Shown: one piece after another, positions 34,298 to 55,954 of the stretch | Position numbering within the stretch: the stretch's first letter is position 1 | Layout of the letters: each line of letters starts with the position of its first letter | Assembly (NCBI RefSeq): GCF_001612825.1 | Contig: NZ_BDBE01000041.1 | Span: forward strand, 121,428 to 185,427 | DNA: 64,000 bases | Origin: Nocardia caishijiensis NBRC 108228 | Lineage (GTDB): Bacteria > Actinomycetota > Actinomycetes > Mycobacteriales > Mycobacteriaceae | Direction: 5' to 3' | Made by a program: the position numbers and the translations under genes | Notes under the pieces: model-generated | Told to the model about the DNA's origin: nothing | The model's database searches: none | What the model saw: the letters and a program-made list of their open reading frames with translations, nothing else

Positions 34298-34624
34298 TCA
34301 GCGCAGCCGTTCGGCTTCCTTCGTCAACTGCACGAGCGTCGCACTCAACTGGGCCAGCTCGGCCTGATCCGCGCCCTCCGCGACCGCCGTCGCCACGTCC
34401 TCGGCCGCGCACCGCGCCGCGAACCACCGGTCGGCCAGATCGGCGGCCTCCTGGGCGGTCAGCACCACGGCGTCCTCCGGAATCCCGGTTCCTTTGAGGC
34501 TGGTGCGGTGTTCATAGGCACGTTGACGGCACGACTGGCGGCAATAGCGGCGACGCCGACCCGATTCGGAATCGACGATCTCCCGCCCGCACCACGAGCA
34601 GGACAGCAGGCGACTGCGCGACAT
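34298..34624 (-). CDS. Zinc-ribbon protein, hypothetical
   Basis: A 108-residue protein. The N-terminal part has CSWCGREIVDSESGRRRRYC followed by RQSCRQRAYEHR, i.e. four cysteines in a C-x2-C-x14-C-x3-C pattern that should bind one zinc, next to an Arg-rich stretch. The C-terminal half is helical and rich in Ala/Glu (AAEDVATAVAEGADQAELAQLSATLVQLTKEAERLR, residues about 73-108), probably a coiled coil. Short proteins of this design are common in actinobacteria, without known function; a nucleic-acid-binding role is plausible. It is divergent from rbpA. Confidence 0.7.
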   Translation of the reverse strand: MSRSRLLSCSWCGREIVDSESGRRRRYCRQSCRQRAYEHRTSLKGTGIPEDAVVLTAQEAADLADRWFAARCAAEDVATAVAEGADQAELAQLSATLVQLTKEAERLR

Positions 34625-34730
34625 GCTGCGAAACCCTAGCGGCCCGACGGCCGATCCGGCGGTTCAGGTCTCGCTGAGCGGGCACTCACGGAGTGGGTCC
34701 GACGGCCACCCGGCCGCCAGCGACTACAAT

Positions 34731-34756
34731 GGAACAGTTCAGTCTTCCCGCGCGTT
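34731..34756 (+). promoter_or_regulatory. SigR/SigH-type ECF promoter of rbpA
   Basis: GGAAC at 34731-34735 and GTT at 34754-34756 are separated by exactly 18 bases, the form of the redox-stress sigma factor promoters (SigR of Streptomyces GGAAT-N18-GTT; SigH/SigE of mycobacteria similar). A housekeeping-like TACAAT lies directly upstream at 34725-34730. The leader to the ATG is about 105 bases. Streptomyces rbpA is known to belong to the SigR regulon. Confidence 0.65.
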
Positions 34757-34869
34757 GAACGGTAGTACCACGTACCGGTTGTCGGCCGCCTCGATCTGGA
34801 CTGACCAGAGGGTGCGGGGAACAGGCCGACAACCACGCGGCGCCAGCCGCCAAAAACACAGGAGCACAC

Positions 34870-35205
34870 ATGGCAGATCGCGTACTCCGGGGCAGTCGGC
34901 TCGGAGCGGTGAGCTACGAGACCGATCGCGACCATGACCTGGCCCCGCGCCGGATCGCCCGCTACCGCACCGACAACGGTGAGGAATTCGACGTCCCGTT
35001 CGCCGACGACGCGGAGATCCCCCCGACCTGGCTGTGCCGCAACGGCCAGGAGGGGCAGCTCATGGAGGGCACCTCGGTCGAGACCAAGAAGGTGAAGCCG
35101 CCGCGCACCCACTGGGACATGCTGCTCGAACGCCGCAGCAAGGAGGAACTCGAGGAGCTGCTCAAGGAGCGCCTCGACCTGCTCAAGTCCCGCCGCCGCG
35201 GCTGA
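34870..35205 (+). CDS. rbpA: RNA polymerase-binding protein RbpA
   Basis: A 111-residue actinobacteria-specific transcription factor that binds the principal sigma factor and RNA polymerase and stabilises open complexes; essential in mycobacteria. Visible parts: N-terminal tail MADRVLRGSRLGAVSYETDRD, the core (RIARYRTDNGEEFDVPFADDAEIPPTWLC is residues about 28-56, only the last Cys of the ancestral zinc site remains), a basic linker ETKKVKPPRTHWDML, and the sigma-interaction helix RRSKEELEELLKERLDLL. An AGGAG site precedes the ATG. It is followed by a strong hairpin and convergent with the exporter operon. Confidence 0.96.
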   Translation: MADRVLRGSRLGAVSYETDRDHDLAPRRIARYRTDNGEEFDVPFADDAEIPPTWLCRNGQEGQLMEGTSVETKKVKPPRTHWDMLLERRSKEELEELLKERLDLLKSRRRG

Positions 35206-35217
35206 GGACCAGTGACA

Positions 35218-35259
35218 CGGCGAAGGCCGCCTCCCCCACGGGGAAGGCGGCCTTCGCCG
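35218..35259. terminator. Bidirectional terminator between rbpA and the exporter operon
   Basis: Perfect 15-base arms CGGCGAAGGCCGCCT (35218-35232) and AGGCGGCCTTCGCCG (35245-35259) with a C/G-rich loop that can pair further. It is 12 bases after the rbpA stop and 13 bases before the permease stop. Confidence 0.85.
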
Positions 35260-35272
35260 TTGTCGACTCAGC

Positions 35273-36163
35273 TCAGTGGCTGGCGACCTTCCGGTACTGC
35301 AGCAGCGCCGCGGGCATCGCGATCGCGAGGATGACCAGTGAGCAGATCACCGCGTAGAGGATGCAGTTGTCAGCCGCCCAGCCGGTGGCCGGGGCGAACG
35401 ACGGGGGTGCGTCGTTGTCGAACAGTTTGCGCCCGGCCGCCGACACGGCGGTGATCGGATTCCATTCGGCGATGGTGCGCAGCGGACCGGGCAGGGTTTC
35501 GGCGGAGATGAACGCCGAGGAGATGAACGACAGGGGGAACATCCAGATCAGGCCCGCGCTCTGCGCCACCTCGACGGTCGGTGAGATCAGCCCGGTCAGC
35601 GCGCCCACCCAGGACATGGCGAAGGCAAACAGCAGGATGATGGCGAAGGCGAGGGCGGCATCGGCCGCACTGCCGTGGATGCGCCAGCCGACGATGTATC
35701 CACAGATCACCATCACCCCCAGGCTGGCCACGTTGACCACCAGGTCGGACAGGGTGCGTCCCATCAGCACCGCCAGCCGCGACATCGGCAGCGTCCGCAT
35801 CCGGTCGATGATGCCCTTCTGCAGGTCACCGGCCAGACCGACGGTGGTGAACGCGGCGTTGAACGCCACGGTCTGGGTGAAGATGCCCGCGAGCAGGAAT
35901 TCGCGGTACTGGTCGCCGCCGAGGGACGCGCCGAAGATGTAGGCGAACAGGAACACGAACATCAACGGCTGGATGGTCGCGGTGACCAGCAGCGTCGGTA
36001 CCCGCAGGATGGTGAGCAGGTTGCGGTACGCCACGATCGCGCTGTCGCGCAGGAACCGGGCGCGCGGCGGAGTCTGGTCGGGGGCGGCGGGGCGCGGGGT
36101 GCCCTCGGTGATGGGCATCTCGCGGGTGTCGTTGTCCGCCGCGACGTCGGGGGCCACGCTCAC
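35273..36163 (-). CDS. ABC-2 type transporter permease, DrrB-like
   Basis: A 296-residue permease starting at GTG 36163, overlapping the ATPase stop (GTGA). A 55-residue polar N terminus precedes six membrane helices, with FLRDSAIVAYRNLLTILRVPTLL as the conserved entry helix and IDRMRTLPMSRLAVLMGRTLSDL as the cytoplasmic coupling segment of the DrrB/ABC-2 family. It should pair with the ATPase upstream to export a hydrophobic product. Being translationally coupled to the NRPS gene, the natural guess is export of the peptide made there. Confidence 0.88.
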   Translation of the reverse strand: MSVAPDVAADNDTREMPITEGTPRPAAPDQTPPRARFLRDSAIVAYRNLLTILRVPTLLVTATIQPLMFVFLFAYIFGASLGGDQYREFLLAGIFTQTVAFNAAFTTVGLAGDLQKGIIDRMRTLPMSRLAVLMGRTLSDLVVNVASLGVMVICGYIVGWRIHGSAADAALAFAIILLFAFAMSWVGALTGLISPTVEVAQSAGLIWMFPLSFISSAFISAETLPGPLRTIAEWNPITAVSAAGRKLFDNDAPPSFAPATGWAADNCILYAVICSLVILAIAMPAALLQYRKVASH

Positions 36164-37142
36164 GACAGGATCTCCTCTGGCACTTGGGTTTCGGGTTCGG
36201 TGGCCGGTTCGGCCGGGGTTCCGGTGAGCGACAGGAACACGTCGTCGAGGGTGGGGCGGACCACGACGGCGTCGAGTACACACACTCCCGCGTCGTCGAG
36301 CCTGCGCAGGGCCTCGACCATGGTGCGTGAGCCGTTGCCGACCACCACCGATACTTCGTCGCTGCCCGGCTCGTGGATCGGCGAACCGACACCCACCTGG
36401 TCGAGGACCGAGACCGCGAGGTCAGGACTCTGTCCGGCGGCCAGGGTCACCGTGAGCCGGTCGCCGCCGATGGAGGTCTTGAGTTCGTCGGCCGAGCCGC
36501 GGGCGATGACGGTGCCCTTGTCGATCACGGTGATCCGGTCGGCGAGCAGGTCGGCTTCCTCCAGGTACTGGGTGGTGAGCAGCACGGTGGTGCCGTCGTC
36601 GACGAGGTCGCCGATCACCTTCCACATGTCCAGGCGCCCGCGCGGGTCGAGGCCGGTGGTGGGTTCGTCGAGCACGACCACCGGCGGCCGCGCGACGAGG
36701 GAACCGGCCAGGTCGAGACGCCGGGCCATACCGCCGGAGTAGGTGCCCGCGCGGCGGCTCGCCGCGTGGTCGAGCCCGAGCGCGGTGAGCAGTTCGTCGG
36801 CGCGTTCGGTGGCCTGCTTCTTCGACATGCCGTAGAGGCGGGCCACCATGCGCAGGTTCTCGTATCCGGTCAGGTTCGCGTCGACCGCCGCGTATTGCCC
36901 GGACAGCCCGAGTCGGGTGCGGGCCGCGGCCGGGTCGGCCAGCACATCGACCCCGGCCACGCGGACCGTGCCCGCGTCGGGTTGCAGCAGGGTGGTGACG
37001 ATCCGCACGGTGGTGGTCTTGCCCGCGCCGTTGGGGCCGAGCAGGCCGAGCACCGTGCCCGCCGGTATCTCGAGGTCGATTTCTCTGAGTACGCGCACCT
37101 TGCCGAAACTCTTGGCGAGGCCGTGCACTTCTACCGCCAGAC

Positions 37143-37146
<4 letters not shown>
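36160..37146 (-). CDS. ABC transporter ATP-binding protein, DrrA-like
   Basis: A 328-residue ATPase: Walker A GPNGAGKTT near residue 38, Q-loop in LSGQYAAVD, signature YSGGMARRLDLA, Walker B VVVLDEPTTGLDP and the switch His replaced by Gln in LLTTQYLEEAD, as in the daunorubicin DrrA family. A C-terminal extension of about 80 residues (VSVVVGNGSRTMVEALRRL) is also typical of DrrA. GTG 37146 overlaps the NRPS stop by four bases (GTGA). The function is ATP-driven export with the downstream permease, probably of the NRPS peptide and possibly for self-resistance. Confidence 0.9.
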
Positions 37147-50786
<13,640 letters not shown>

Positions 50787-50847
50787 CAAGCACTCCGTTC
50801 TGGTCTGTCGCGACTCCCCGAGCAGCGCCCGGGCACACGACGGCCCA

Positions 50848-50867
50848 GGGCGTGGCTATCCACGCCC
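50848..50867 (-). promoter_or_regulatory. Perfect inverted repeat between lnt and the NRPS gene
   Basis: GGGCGTGG and CCACGCCC (eight-base arms) flank CTAT. It lies 62 bases upstream of the NRPS start. It could terminate lnt transcription, although no T-tract follows, or act as an operator for the synthetase. Confidence 0.5.
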
Positions 50868-50873
50868 ATGATT

Positions 50874-50885
50874 CGGAGTACTCCG
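50874..50885 (-). promoter_or_regulatory. 12-bp perfect palindrome upstream of the NRPS gene
   Basis: CGGAGTACTCCG is self-complementary over all 12 bases and sits 88 bases before the NRPS start, 6 bases from the larger inverted repeat. An operator for an unknown regulator is possible. No IdeR-type iron box was seen in the 200-base gap. Confidence 0.4.
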
Positions 50886-50985
50886 GCGGCCGGATGGCTG
50901 CCGATCTGGATTTATTTCGTGCTCAATGGATTACACCCCTGCAGCAGCAACTCGATGCCGCTTCCCCCGGGCTGAAACAAACCGC

Positions 50986-52815
50986 TTATTCAGAATTCTT
51001 CGAGCCGCGCATAATCTGCGTCTGATTTGCTCGGCGGCGGCGGGCCAACAGCAGTCCCGCGCCGAACGCGGTCAGGATAACGGACGCCATTTCGGGCGCC
51101 GCACCGATCCTGGTCGCGATCGTCGCCGTGTCGCGCAATGGTAGCTGGGCGACCAGCGCCGCGGGGACGACTTGGGCGGAACGCTGCTCTAGCGTGCCGT
51201 CGGCGGCGATGATCCCGCTGACGCCAGTGGTTGCCGCGACCACGAGTGCTCGTCCGTGTTCGACCGCGCGCACCCGCGACATCGCCAATTGCTGATACGT
51301 CATCTCGCTCTCGCCGAAGGTGGCGTTGTTGGTTGGCACGGTGAGCAATTGCGCACCCGCTGCCAACGATTCCCGGAATGCCCGATCGAAGGCGACTTCA
51401 TAGCAGGTCGCGACACCGATCCGGACATTCGCGGCAGTGACCGTTCCGTCCCCGTTGCCGGGCACGAAATAGCCCGCGCGATCGGCGTAGGACGAGAACA
51501 AACGGAAGAAACCTCGCATCGGCAGGTATTCGCCGAACGGCTGGATGATCTTCTTGTCGTGGCGCTCCCCGGGCCCGGCCGCGCCGTTCCACACCATCAC
51601 CGAGTTGGTGGTGGTGCGGTCACCGTTCACCAGCACCGCGCCGACGAGGATCGGGGCGCCGATGCGTTCGGAGGCGCGGGTGATGGCCGCGGCGGCGTCG
51701 GCGTTGCGCAGCGGATCGATGTCGGAGGAGTTCTCGGGCCAGATCACGATGTCGGGCTTGCGCTCCTGACCGCGAGCGACGCTGTCGGCCAGTTCCTCGG
51801 TGCGCCGGACGTGGTTGTCGAGGACGGCACGGCGCTGGGCGTTGAAGTCGAGGCCGAGGCGCGGCACGCTGCCCTGGATGGCGGCCACGGTGATCGTGCG
51901 CCCGCCCGCGTCCGGGTCGGGCAGGGTGGGGCGCAGGATCAGCCCCGCCAGCGGCATGACGACGGCGGCGAGCGCCGTCAGCACGATGCCGATGTCGAGG
52001 GCCCGCCCGGTGCGCAGTCGCAGCGCGAGGGCCGCGAGCGCGGTACCGGTGAGCGCCACCGCGAAGCCGATCAGCGGAGCGCCGCCGTAGGCGGCCAGCG
52101 GCAGGTACCAGCCGTCGGCCTGCCCGAAAGCGATCCGCCCCCAGGGGAATCCGCCGAACGGGACGGTCGAGCGCGCCCATTCCGTCGCCGTCCACGCCAG
52201 CGCCAGCCACACCGGCCACCCGGGTAGCCCGCCGAGCCAGCGCGCGAGCACACCCCACAGTCCGAAGAACACCGCGCACGCCGTCGACAGCGCCAACCAC
52301 GGCACCGGGCCCACATAGATCCCGGTCCACGGCAGCAACGGCAGGAAGAAGGCCAGCCCGCCGAGCATCCCGTATCCGAACCCGGCCCGCGCCCGGTTCG
52401 TCCCGTAGACGGCGAGGGTCAGCAGGGCGACGGCGAACGGCGCGAGAAACCACAGCGGCCGGGGCGGGAAACTGGCGAACAACAGAAATCCACCGAGCGC
52501 CGCCGCGAGCATCCGCAAGCCGAGGGCCCCGCTCCGCACGGTGCGACCCGCCGCGGTCCCGTCGCCGCCTTCACGCACCACGGGGTCCGATGCGTCGGGT
52601 GACGACGCGTCGTCGGTTCCGCGCGCGTCGCCTGTCGCGGACGCGATCTCGGCCGACGACCGGACCTCACCGTGCGCCGTCCTCGACGTCGACGGGTTGT
52701 CAGCCCCCGACGATCCTGGGGTAGGGCTGTCGCGTTCGCCGGGGTGCCCCGGTCGCTCGGCCTGCCCTCGCGGCTCGGCGGGCAGCGGAAGGTCGCCGGT
52801 GGCGGGGTCGATCAT
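50986..52815 (-). CDS. lnt: Apolipoprotein N-acyltransferase
   Basis: A 609-residue integral membrane enzyme that transfers a third acyl chain to the N-terminal Cys of lipoproteins. A disordered polar N terminus of about 95 residues is unusual in length; six to eight membrane helices follow to residue about 300. The nitrilase-like domain carries the catalytic triad: Glu in IWPENSS, Lys in HDKKIIQPFGEYLP, Cys in VATCYEVAFD. In mycobacteria the equivalent is fused or adjacent to the mannosyltransferase Ppm1; here the gene following lnt is the NRPS gene after a 200-base gap. It starts 33 bases after the amidohydrolase stop. Confidence 0.92.
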   Translation of the reverse strand: MIDPATGDLPLPAEPRGQAERPGHPGERDSPTPGSSGADNPSTSRTAHGEVRSSAEIASATGDARGTDDASSPDASDPVVREGGDGTAAGRTVRSGALGLRMLAAALGGFLLFASFPPRPLWFLAPFAVALLTLAVYGTNRARAGFGYGMLGGLAFFLPLLPWTGIYVGPVPWLALSTACAVFFGLWGVLARWLGGLPGWPVWLALAWTATEWARSTVPFGGFPWGRIAFGQADGWYLPLAAYGGAPLIGFAVALTGTALAALALRLRTGRALDIGIVLTALAAVVMPLAGLILRPTLPDPDAGGRTITVAAIQGSVPRLGLDFNAQRRAVLDNHVRRTEELADSVARGQERKPDIVIWPENSSDIDPLRNADAAAAITRASERIGAPILVGAVLVNGDRTTTNSVMVWNGAAGPGERHDKKIIQPFGEYLPMRGFFRLFSSYADRAGYFVPGNGDGTVTAANVRIGVATCYEVAFDRAFRESLAAGAQLLTVPTNNATFGESEMTYQQLAMSRVRAVEHGRALVVAATTGVSGIIAADGTLEQRSAQVVPAALVAQLPLRDTATIATRIGAAPEMASVILTAFGAGLLLARRRRANQTQIMRGSKNSE

Positions 52816-52848
52816 GGTGTCCTGCTCCGTGATTCGTGGCGGGTCGGT

Positions 52849-54432
52849 TCAGGCCGCGTAGATGGTCGTGCCGTTGTGCACGGTGCGCAGACAGGTCGGC
52901 AGGGGCGCGTCCGGATCCAGCGAAGGCAGGCCGGGGACCCTGGAGCGTGGGTCGGTCGACCAGCGCTGAACGGTGTCGGCGGCCGCGGCCACGACGAGAT
53001 CGCCCGCGTCCCAGATCGCGTACGAGGCAGGGGCACCGGGAACGAGCGTGCCCGCCATCCCGTCGCGGACACCGCCCGCGCGCCAAGCGCCCCGGGTGGC
53101 CGCGGCGAAGGCGGCGCGCGGTGACAGGCCGTGGCCCGGGGTGCGATGGTGCACGGCCGCGCGGATCTGCTCCCACGGATTCATCGTGGTGACGGGGGCA
53201 TCGGAGCCGATGGCCAGGGAGATCCCGGCCGCCGCCATCGCGGCGAACGGGTTGAGTCCGGCGGCACGCTCGGCGCCGAGGCGGGTGGCGTACATGCCGT
53301 CGGTTCCGCCCCAGGCGGCGTCGAAGCCCGGCTGCACCGACAGGATCACTCCGAGCCGCGCGAGCTGGTCGATCGCGGCCGCGTCGGTCATCTCGGCATG
53401 CTCGACCCGGTGCCCGCGCGCGGCGACGGCGGGACCGCCGAGTTCGTCGGCGACCCGGACGAATCCGTCGACCACGAGGTCCACGGCCGCGTCGCCGATG
53501 GCGTGGAAACCGGCCTGGATCCCGGCTTCGGTGCAGGCGCGCAGGTGGTCGGTGACCGCATCGGCGTCGAGGAAGTTCTTCCCGCAGCCCGCCGCGTCGG
53601 TGTACGGGTCGCGCAGCAGCGCGGTGTGGGAGCCGAGCGACCCGTCGACGAACAGGTCGCCGCCGAGGCCGTGTACGCCGAGTTCGCCGAGCAGCGCACG
53701 CGCCTCGTCGGCACCGCGCACCGCCTCGCCCCAGTAGGCCCGCACCTGCACGCCGTGGTCGAAGGCGAGCAGCTCGCGGACGTCGTCGCGGCCGGAGATG
53801 TCGGGTCCGGCGCATTCGTGCACGGCGACCACACCGTTCGCGGCGGCGGTGTCGAGAGCGGCGGTGCGCGCCCAATCCCGTTGGGCACGATTCAATCCGG
53901 CGAGCGCGACGGCGCGCACGCGGTGGTGGGCGTCGGCGCGCAGCGGTTCGCCACGGTCGCCGGGTTCACCGGCGGCATCGAGCAGCGCCGAGGACGCGAC
54001 GGCCGAGTGCGCGTCGACGCGCGCGAGGTAGACCAGCCTGCCCGGCCCCGCGGCGGCGTCGAGTTCGGCGACCGTCGGCGGTCGCTGCTCGGGCCAGGTG
54101 GTGTCGTCCCAGCCGTCCCCGATGACGATGCCGTCGGGCTGCCGCGCGGCCTGGGCGCGCACGGCGTCGAGGAGCTCGGCCAGCGAGCGCGCGCCACGCA
54201 GATCCAGCCCGGTGAGTCGCAGGCCGAGTGCGGTGACGTGGACGTGCGGGTCGACGAAGGCCGGTGCCACGAACGCGCCGCCGAGGTCGACGATCTCCGC
54301 GTCGGGGTGCATGGCGCGCCCGGGCGCCTCCGCGCCGAGCCACACCACGGTGCCGTCGGTGACCGCCATCGCGGTCGCGTCCGGGGAGCTGGAACTGTAG
54401 AAACGACCGCCGATCAGCAACTGGGTACTCAC
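52849..54432 (-). CDS. Amidohydrolase family protein (YtcJ-like)
   Basis: A 527-residue metal-dependent hydrolase of the YtcJ/amidohydrolase-3 group. The metal-binding H-x-H is in DPHVHVTAL, another His in HAIGDAAVD, the following one in HRVEHAEM and the Asp in GSDAPVTTMNPW. The preceding DLGGAFVAPAFVDPHVH marks the entrance of the TIM barrel. Substrates of this group are mostly unknown amides or N-acyl compounds. It lies immediately upstream of lnt, with 33 bases between, so the two are probably co-transcribed. Confidence 0.88.
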   Translation of the reverse strand: MSTQLLIGGRFYSSSSPDATAMAVTDGTVVWLGAEAPGRAMHPDAEIVDLGGAFVAPAFVDPHVHVTALGLRLTGLDLRGARSLAELLDAVRAQAARQPDGIVIGDGWDDTTWPEQRPPTVAELDAAAGPGRLVYLARVDAHSAVASSALLDAAGEPGDRGEPLRADAHHRVRAVALAGLNRAQRDWARTAALDTAAANGVVAVHECAGPDISGRDDVRELLAFDHGVQVRAYWGEAVRGADEARALLGELGVHGLGGDLFVDGSLGSHTALLRDPYTDAAGCGKNFLDADAVTDHLRACTEAGIQAGFHAIGDAAVDLVVDGFVRVADELGGPAVAARGHRVEHAEMTDAAAIDQLARLGVILSVQPGFDAAWGGTDGMYATRLGAERAAGLNPFAAMAAAGISLAIGSDAPVTTMNPWEQIRAAVHHRTPGHGLSPRAAFAAATRGAWRAGGVRDGMAGTLVPGAPASYAIWDAGDLVVAAAADTVQRWSTDPRSRVPGLPSLDPDAPLPTCLRTVHNGTTIYAA

Positions 54433-54462
54433 GATGCCCCAGTCTGCCGTATCGGCGGATCG

Positions 54463-54666
54463 TCAGGTCGGCAGGGACAGCACGGCGCGCACGTCGGCGT
54501 CGCCGAGTCCGGCCGGTGTGTGTCCGCCCGCTTGGGCGGCGATCAGTTCCAGCCGCCAGGCGGCGGTGGTGAAGTCCGACATCGACTGTCCGGCAGCGGT
54601 ACTCGCTCGGCGTACCGCGTCGGCCAGTTCCTCGCTCACCGTGACGGTGATCTGCTCGGTGGCCAT
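54463..54666 (-). CDS. Small ribbon-helix-helix-like protein
   Basis: A 67-residue protein starting at ATG 54666 (MATEQITVTVSEELADAVRRASTAAGQSMSDF is the N-terminal ribbon and two helices, residues 1-32). The alternating ITVTVS strand followed by two helices is the Arc/MetJ ribbon-helix-helix fold typical of antitoxins and small repressors. No toxin gene is adjacent: the next genes are fxsA and the amidohydrolase. It may act alone as a DNA-binding regulator. GTG 54675 would add three residues. Confidence 0.6.
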   Translation of the reverse strand: MATEQITVTVSEELADAVRRASTAAGQSMSDFTTAAWRLELIAAQAGGHTPAGLGDADVRAVLSLPT

Positions 54667-54708
54667 GCCGGTCACTGTAGACCGTCGGCCGGGGTGGGTG
54701 TCAGCGGA

Positions 54709-55200
54709 TCAGGCGGAACCGAGCGCACGCGGGCCCCGGGTGTGACCGTCGTCATACCACTGGCCGACGACATCGCCGTCGACCACGTCGCCACCCGCGT
54801 CGACCACCACACCTCGATACGGCGCGGGGGCGAACGAGGGCAGTGGACCGAAGCGCCGGGTGCCGAGCTTCTCCAGCACCGGTCGCAACAGCGCGCGGGT
54901 GGGTGGGAACAGTGCGAGCACTCCCAGCACCCCGGTAACGAGGCCGGGCACGAACAGCAGCACCGACCCGGTCGCGACGAGCAGCCCGTCGGCGACCGCG
55001 CTCTCCGCGCTCACCTCACCGCGCGAGGCCCGCCGGAACCGGTCGAACACCCGGCGCCCCTGCTTGGCGAGCAGCACCAATCCGACACCGGAGACGGCGA
55101 CGAGCACCAGCAGCGCCCATCCGACGCCGATCACCTGGGCGAGGCCGACGAGGGCGGCGATCTCGACGACGAGGTAGAGCACGAACAGCAGGCCGGTCAT
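54709..55200 (-). CDS. fxsA: FxsA family membrane protein
   Basis: A 163-residue protein with an FxsA domain: two hydrophobic hairpins (LLFVLYLVVEIAALVGLAQVIG with GWALLVLVAVSGVGLVLLAKQG, then ADGLLVATGSVLLFVPGLVTGVLGVLALFPPTRALL) and a polar C-terminal tail. In E. coli FxsA relieves exclusion of phage T7 by the F plasmid; its physiological role is unclear. In M. tuberculosis the FxsA gene lies near rbpA and ppm1/lnt, so the present order lnt, amidohydrolase, fxsA retains that neighbourhood. Confidence 0.85.
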   Translation of the reverse strand: MTGLLFVLYLVVEIAALVGLAQVIGVGWALLVLVAVSGVGLVLLAKQGRRVFDRFRRASRGEVSAESAVADGLLVATGSVLLFVPGLVTGVLGVLALFPPTRALLRPVLEKLGTRRFGPLPSFAPAPYRGVVVDAGGDVVDGDVVGQWYDDGHTRGPRALGSA

Positions 55201-55273
55201 GGTGATCCTTTCGGACGATCTACCTCTTCAACGCACGAGCGCGCGGTTTTTCTCCCGGCCGGGCGTGGATCAC

Positions 55274-55933
55274 TCAGCCGCCCGGGCGGACGAGCCCGGT
55301 CTCGTAGGCCAACACCACCGCCTGCACCCGATCGCGCAACCCGAGTTTGGTGAGCACTCGGCCCACGTGGGTTTTCACGGTTGCCTCGGACAGGAACAGT
55401 GCCGAGGCGATCTCGGCGTTGCTCTGTCCGGCGGCGATCTGTTCGAGCACCTCGCGTTCGCGGGTGGTGAGCACGTCGAGCACCGAGGGGTCGCGAAGCC
55501 CGGCGGGGTCGTCGGCGACGAGGCGGTCGAGCAGGCGTTTGGTCACTTTCGGAGACACCACCGCGTCACCGGCGGCGACGCTGCGGATGGCCGAGACCAG
55601 GTCTTCGGGCGGGGTGTCCTTGAGCAGGAATCCGCTGGCCCCGGCGCGCAGGGCGCCGAGCGCGTGTTCGTCGAGGTCGAAGGTGGTCATCACGAGCACG
55701 CGCACGCCGTCGCCGGTGGCGACGATGCGGCCGGTCGCGGTGACACCGTCGACCACCGGCATGCGCACGTCCATCAGCACGACGTCGGGACGCAGTTCTC
55801 CGGCCCGGCGCACGGCTTCCTCCCCGTTGGCCGCTTCGCCGACGACCTCGATGTCGGGGTGGGCGCCGAGGACCATCTTCAAGCCCATCCGCATGAGTTC
55901 CTGATCGTCCACCACGAGCACACTGATCGGCAT
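55274..55933 (-). CDS. NarL/LuxR-type response regulator
   Basis: A 219-residue two-component response regulator. Receiver domain residues 1-120, with the acidic pair D9-D10, phosphoacceptor D55 (VLMDVRMP) and the switch Thr and Lys (MTTFD, LLKDTPPED). The C-terminal LuxR helix-turn-helix is LTTREREVLEQIAAGQSNAEIASALFLSEATVKTHVGRVLTKLGL. It is paired with the histidine kinase gene 21 bases upstream on the same strand. The target genes are unknown. Confidence 0.93.
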   Translation of the reverse strand: MPISVLVVDDQELMRMGLKMVLGAHPDIEVVGEAANGEEAVRRAGELRPDVVLMDVRMPVVDGVTATGRIVATGDGVRVLVMTTFDLDEHALGALRAGASGFLLKDTPPEDLVSAIRSVAAGDAVVSPKVTKRLLDRLVADDPAGLRDPSVLDVLTTREREVLEQIAAGQSNAEIASALFLSEATVKTHVGRVLTKLGLRDRVQAVVLAYETGLVRPGG

Positions 55934-55954
55934 TCCCTCACCCTAGCGGCCGGT

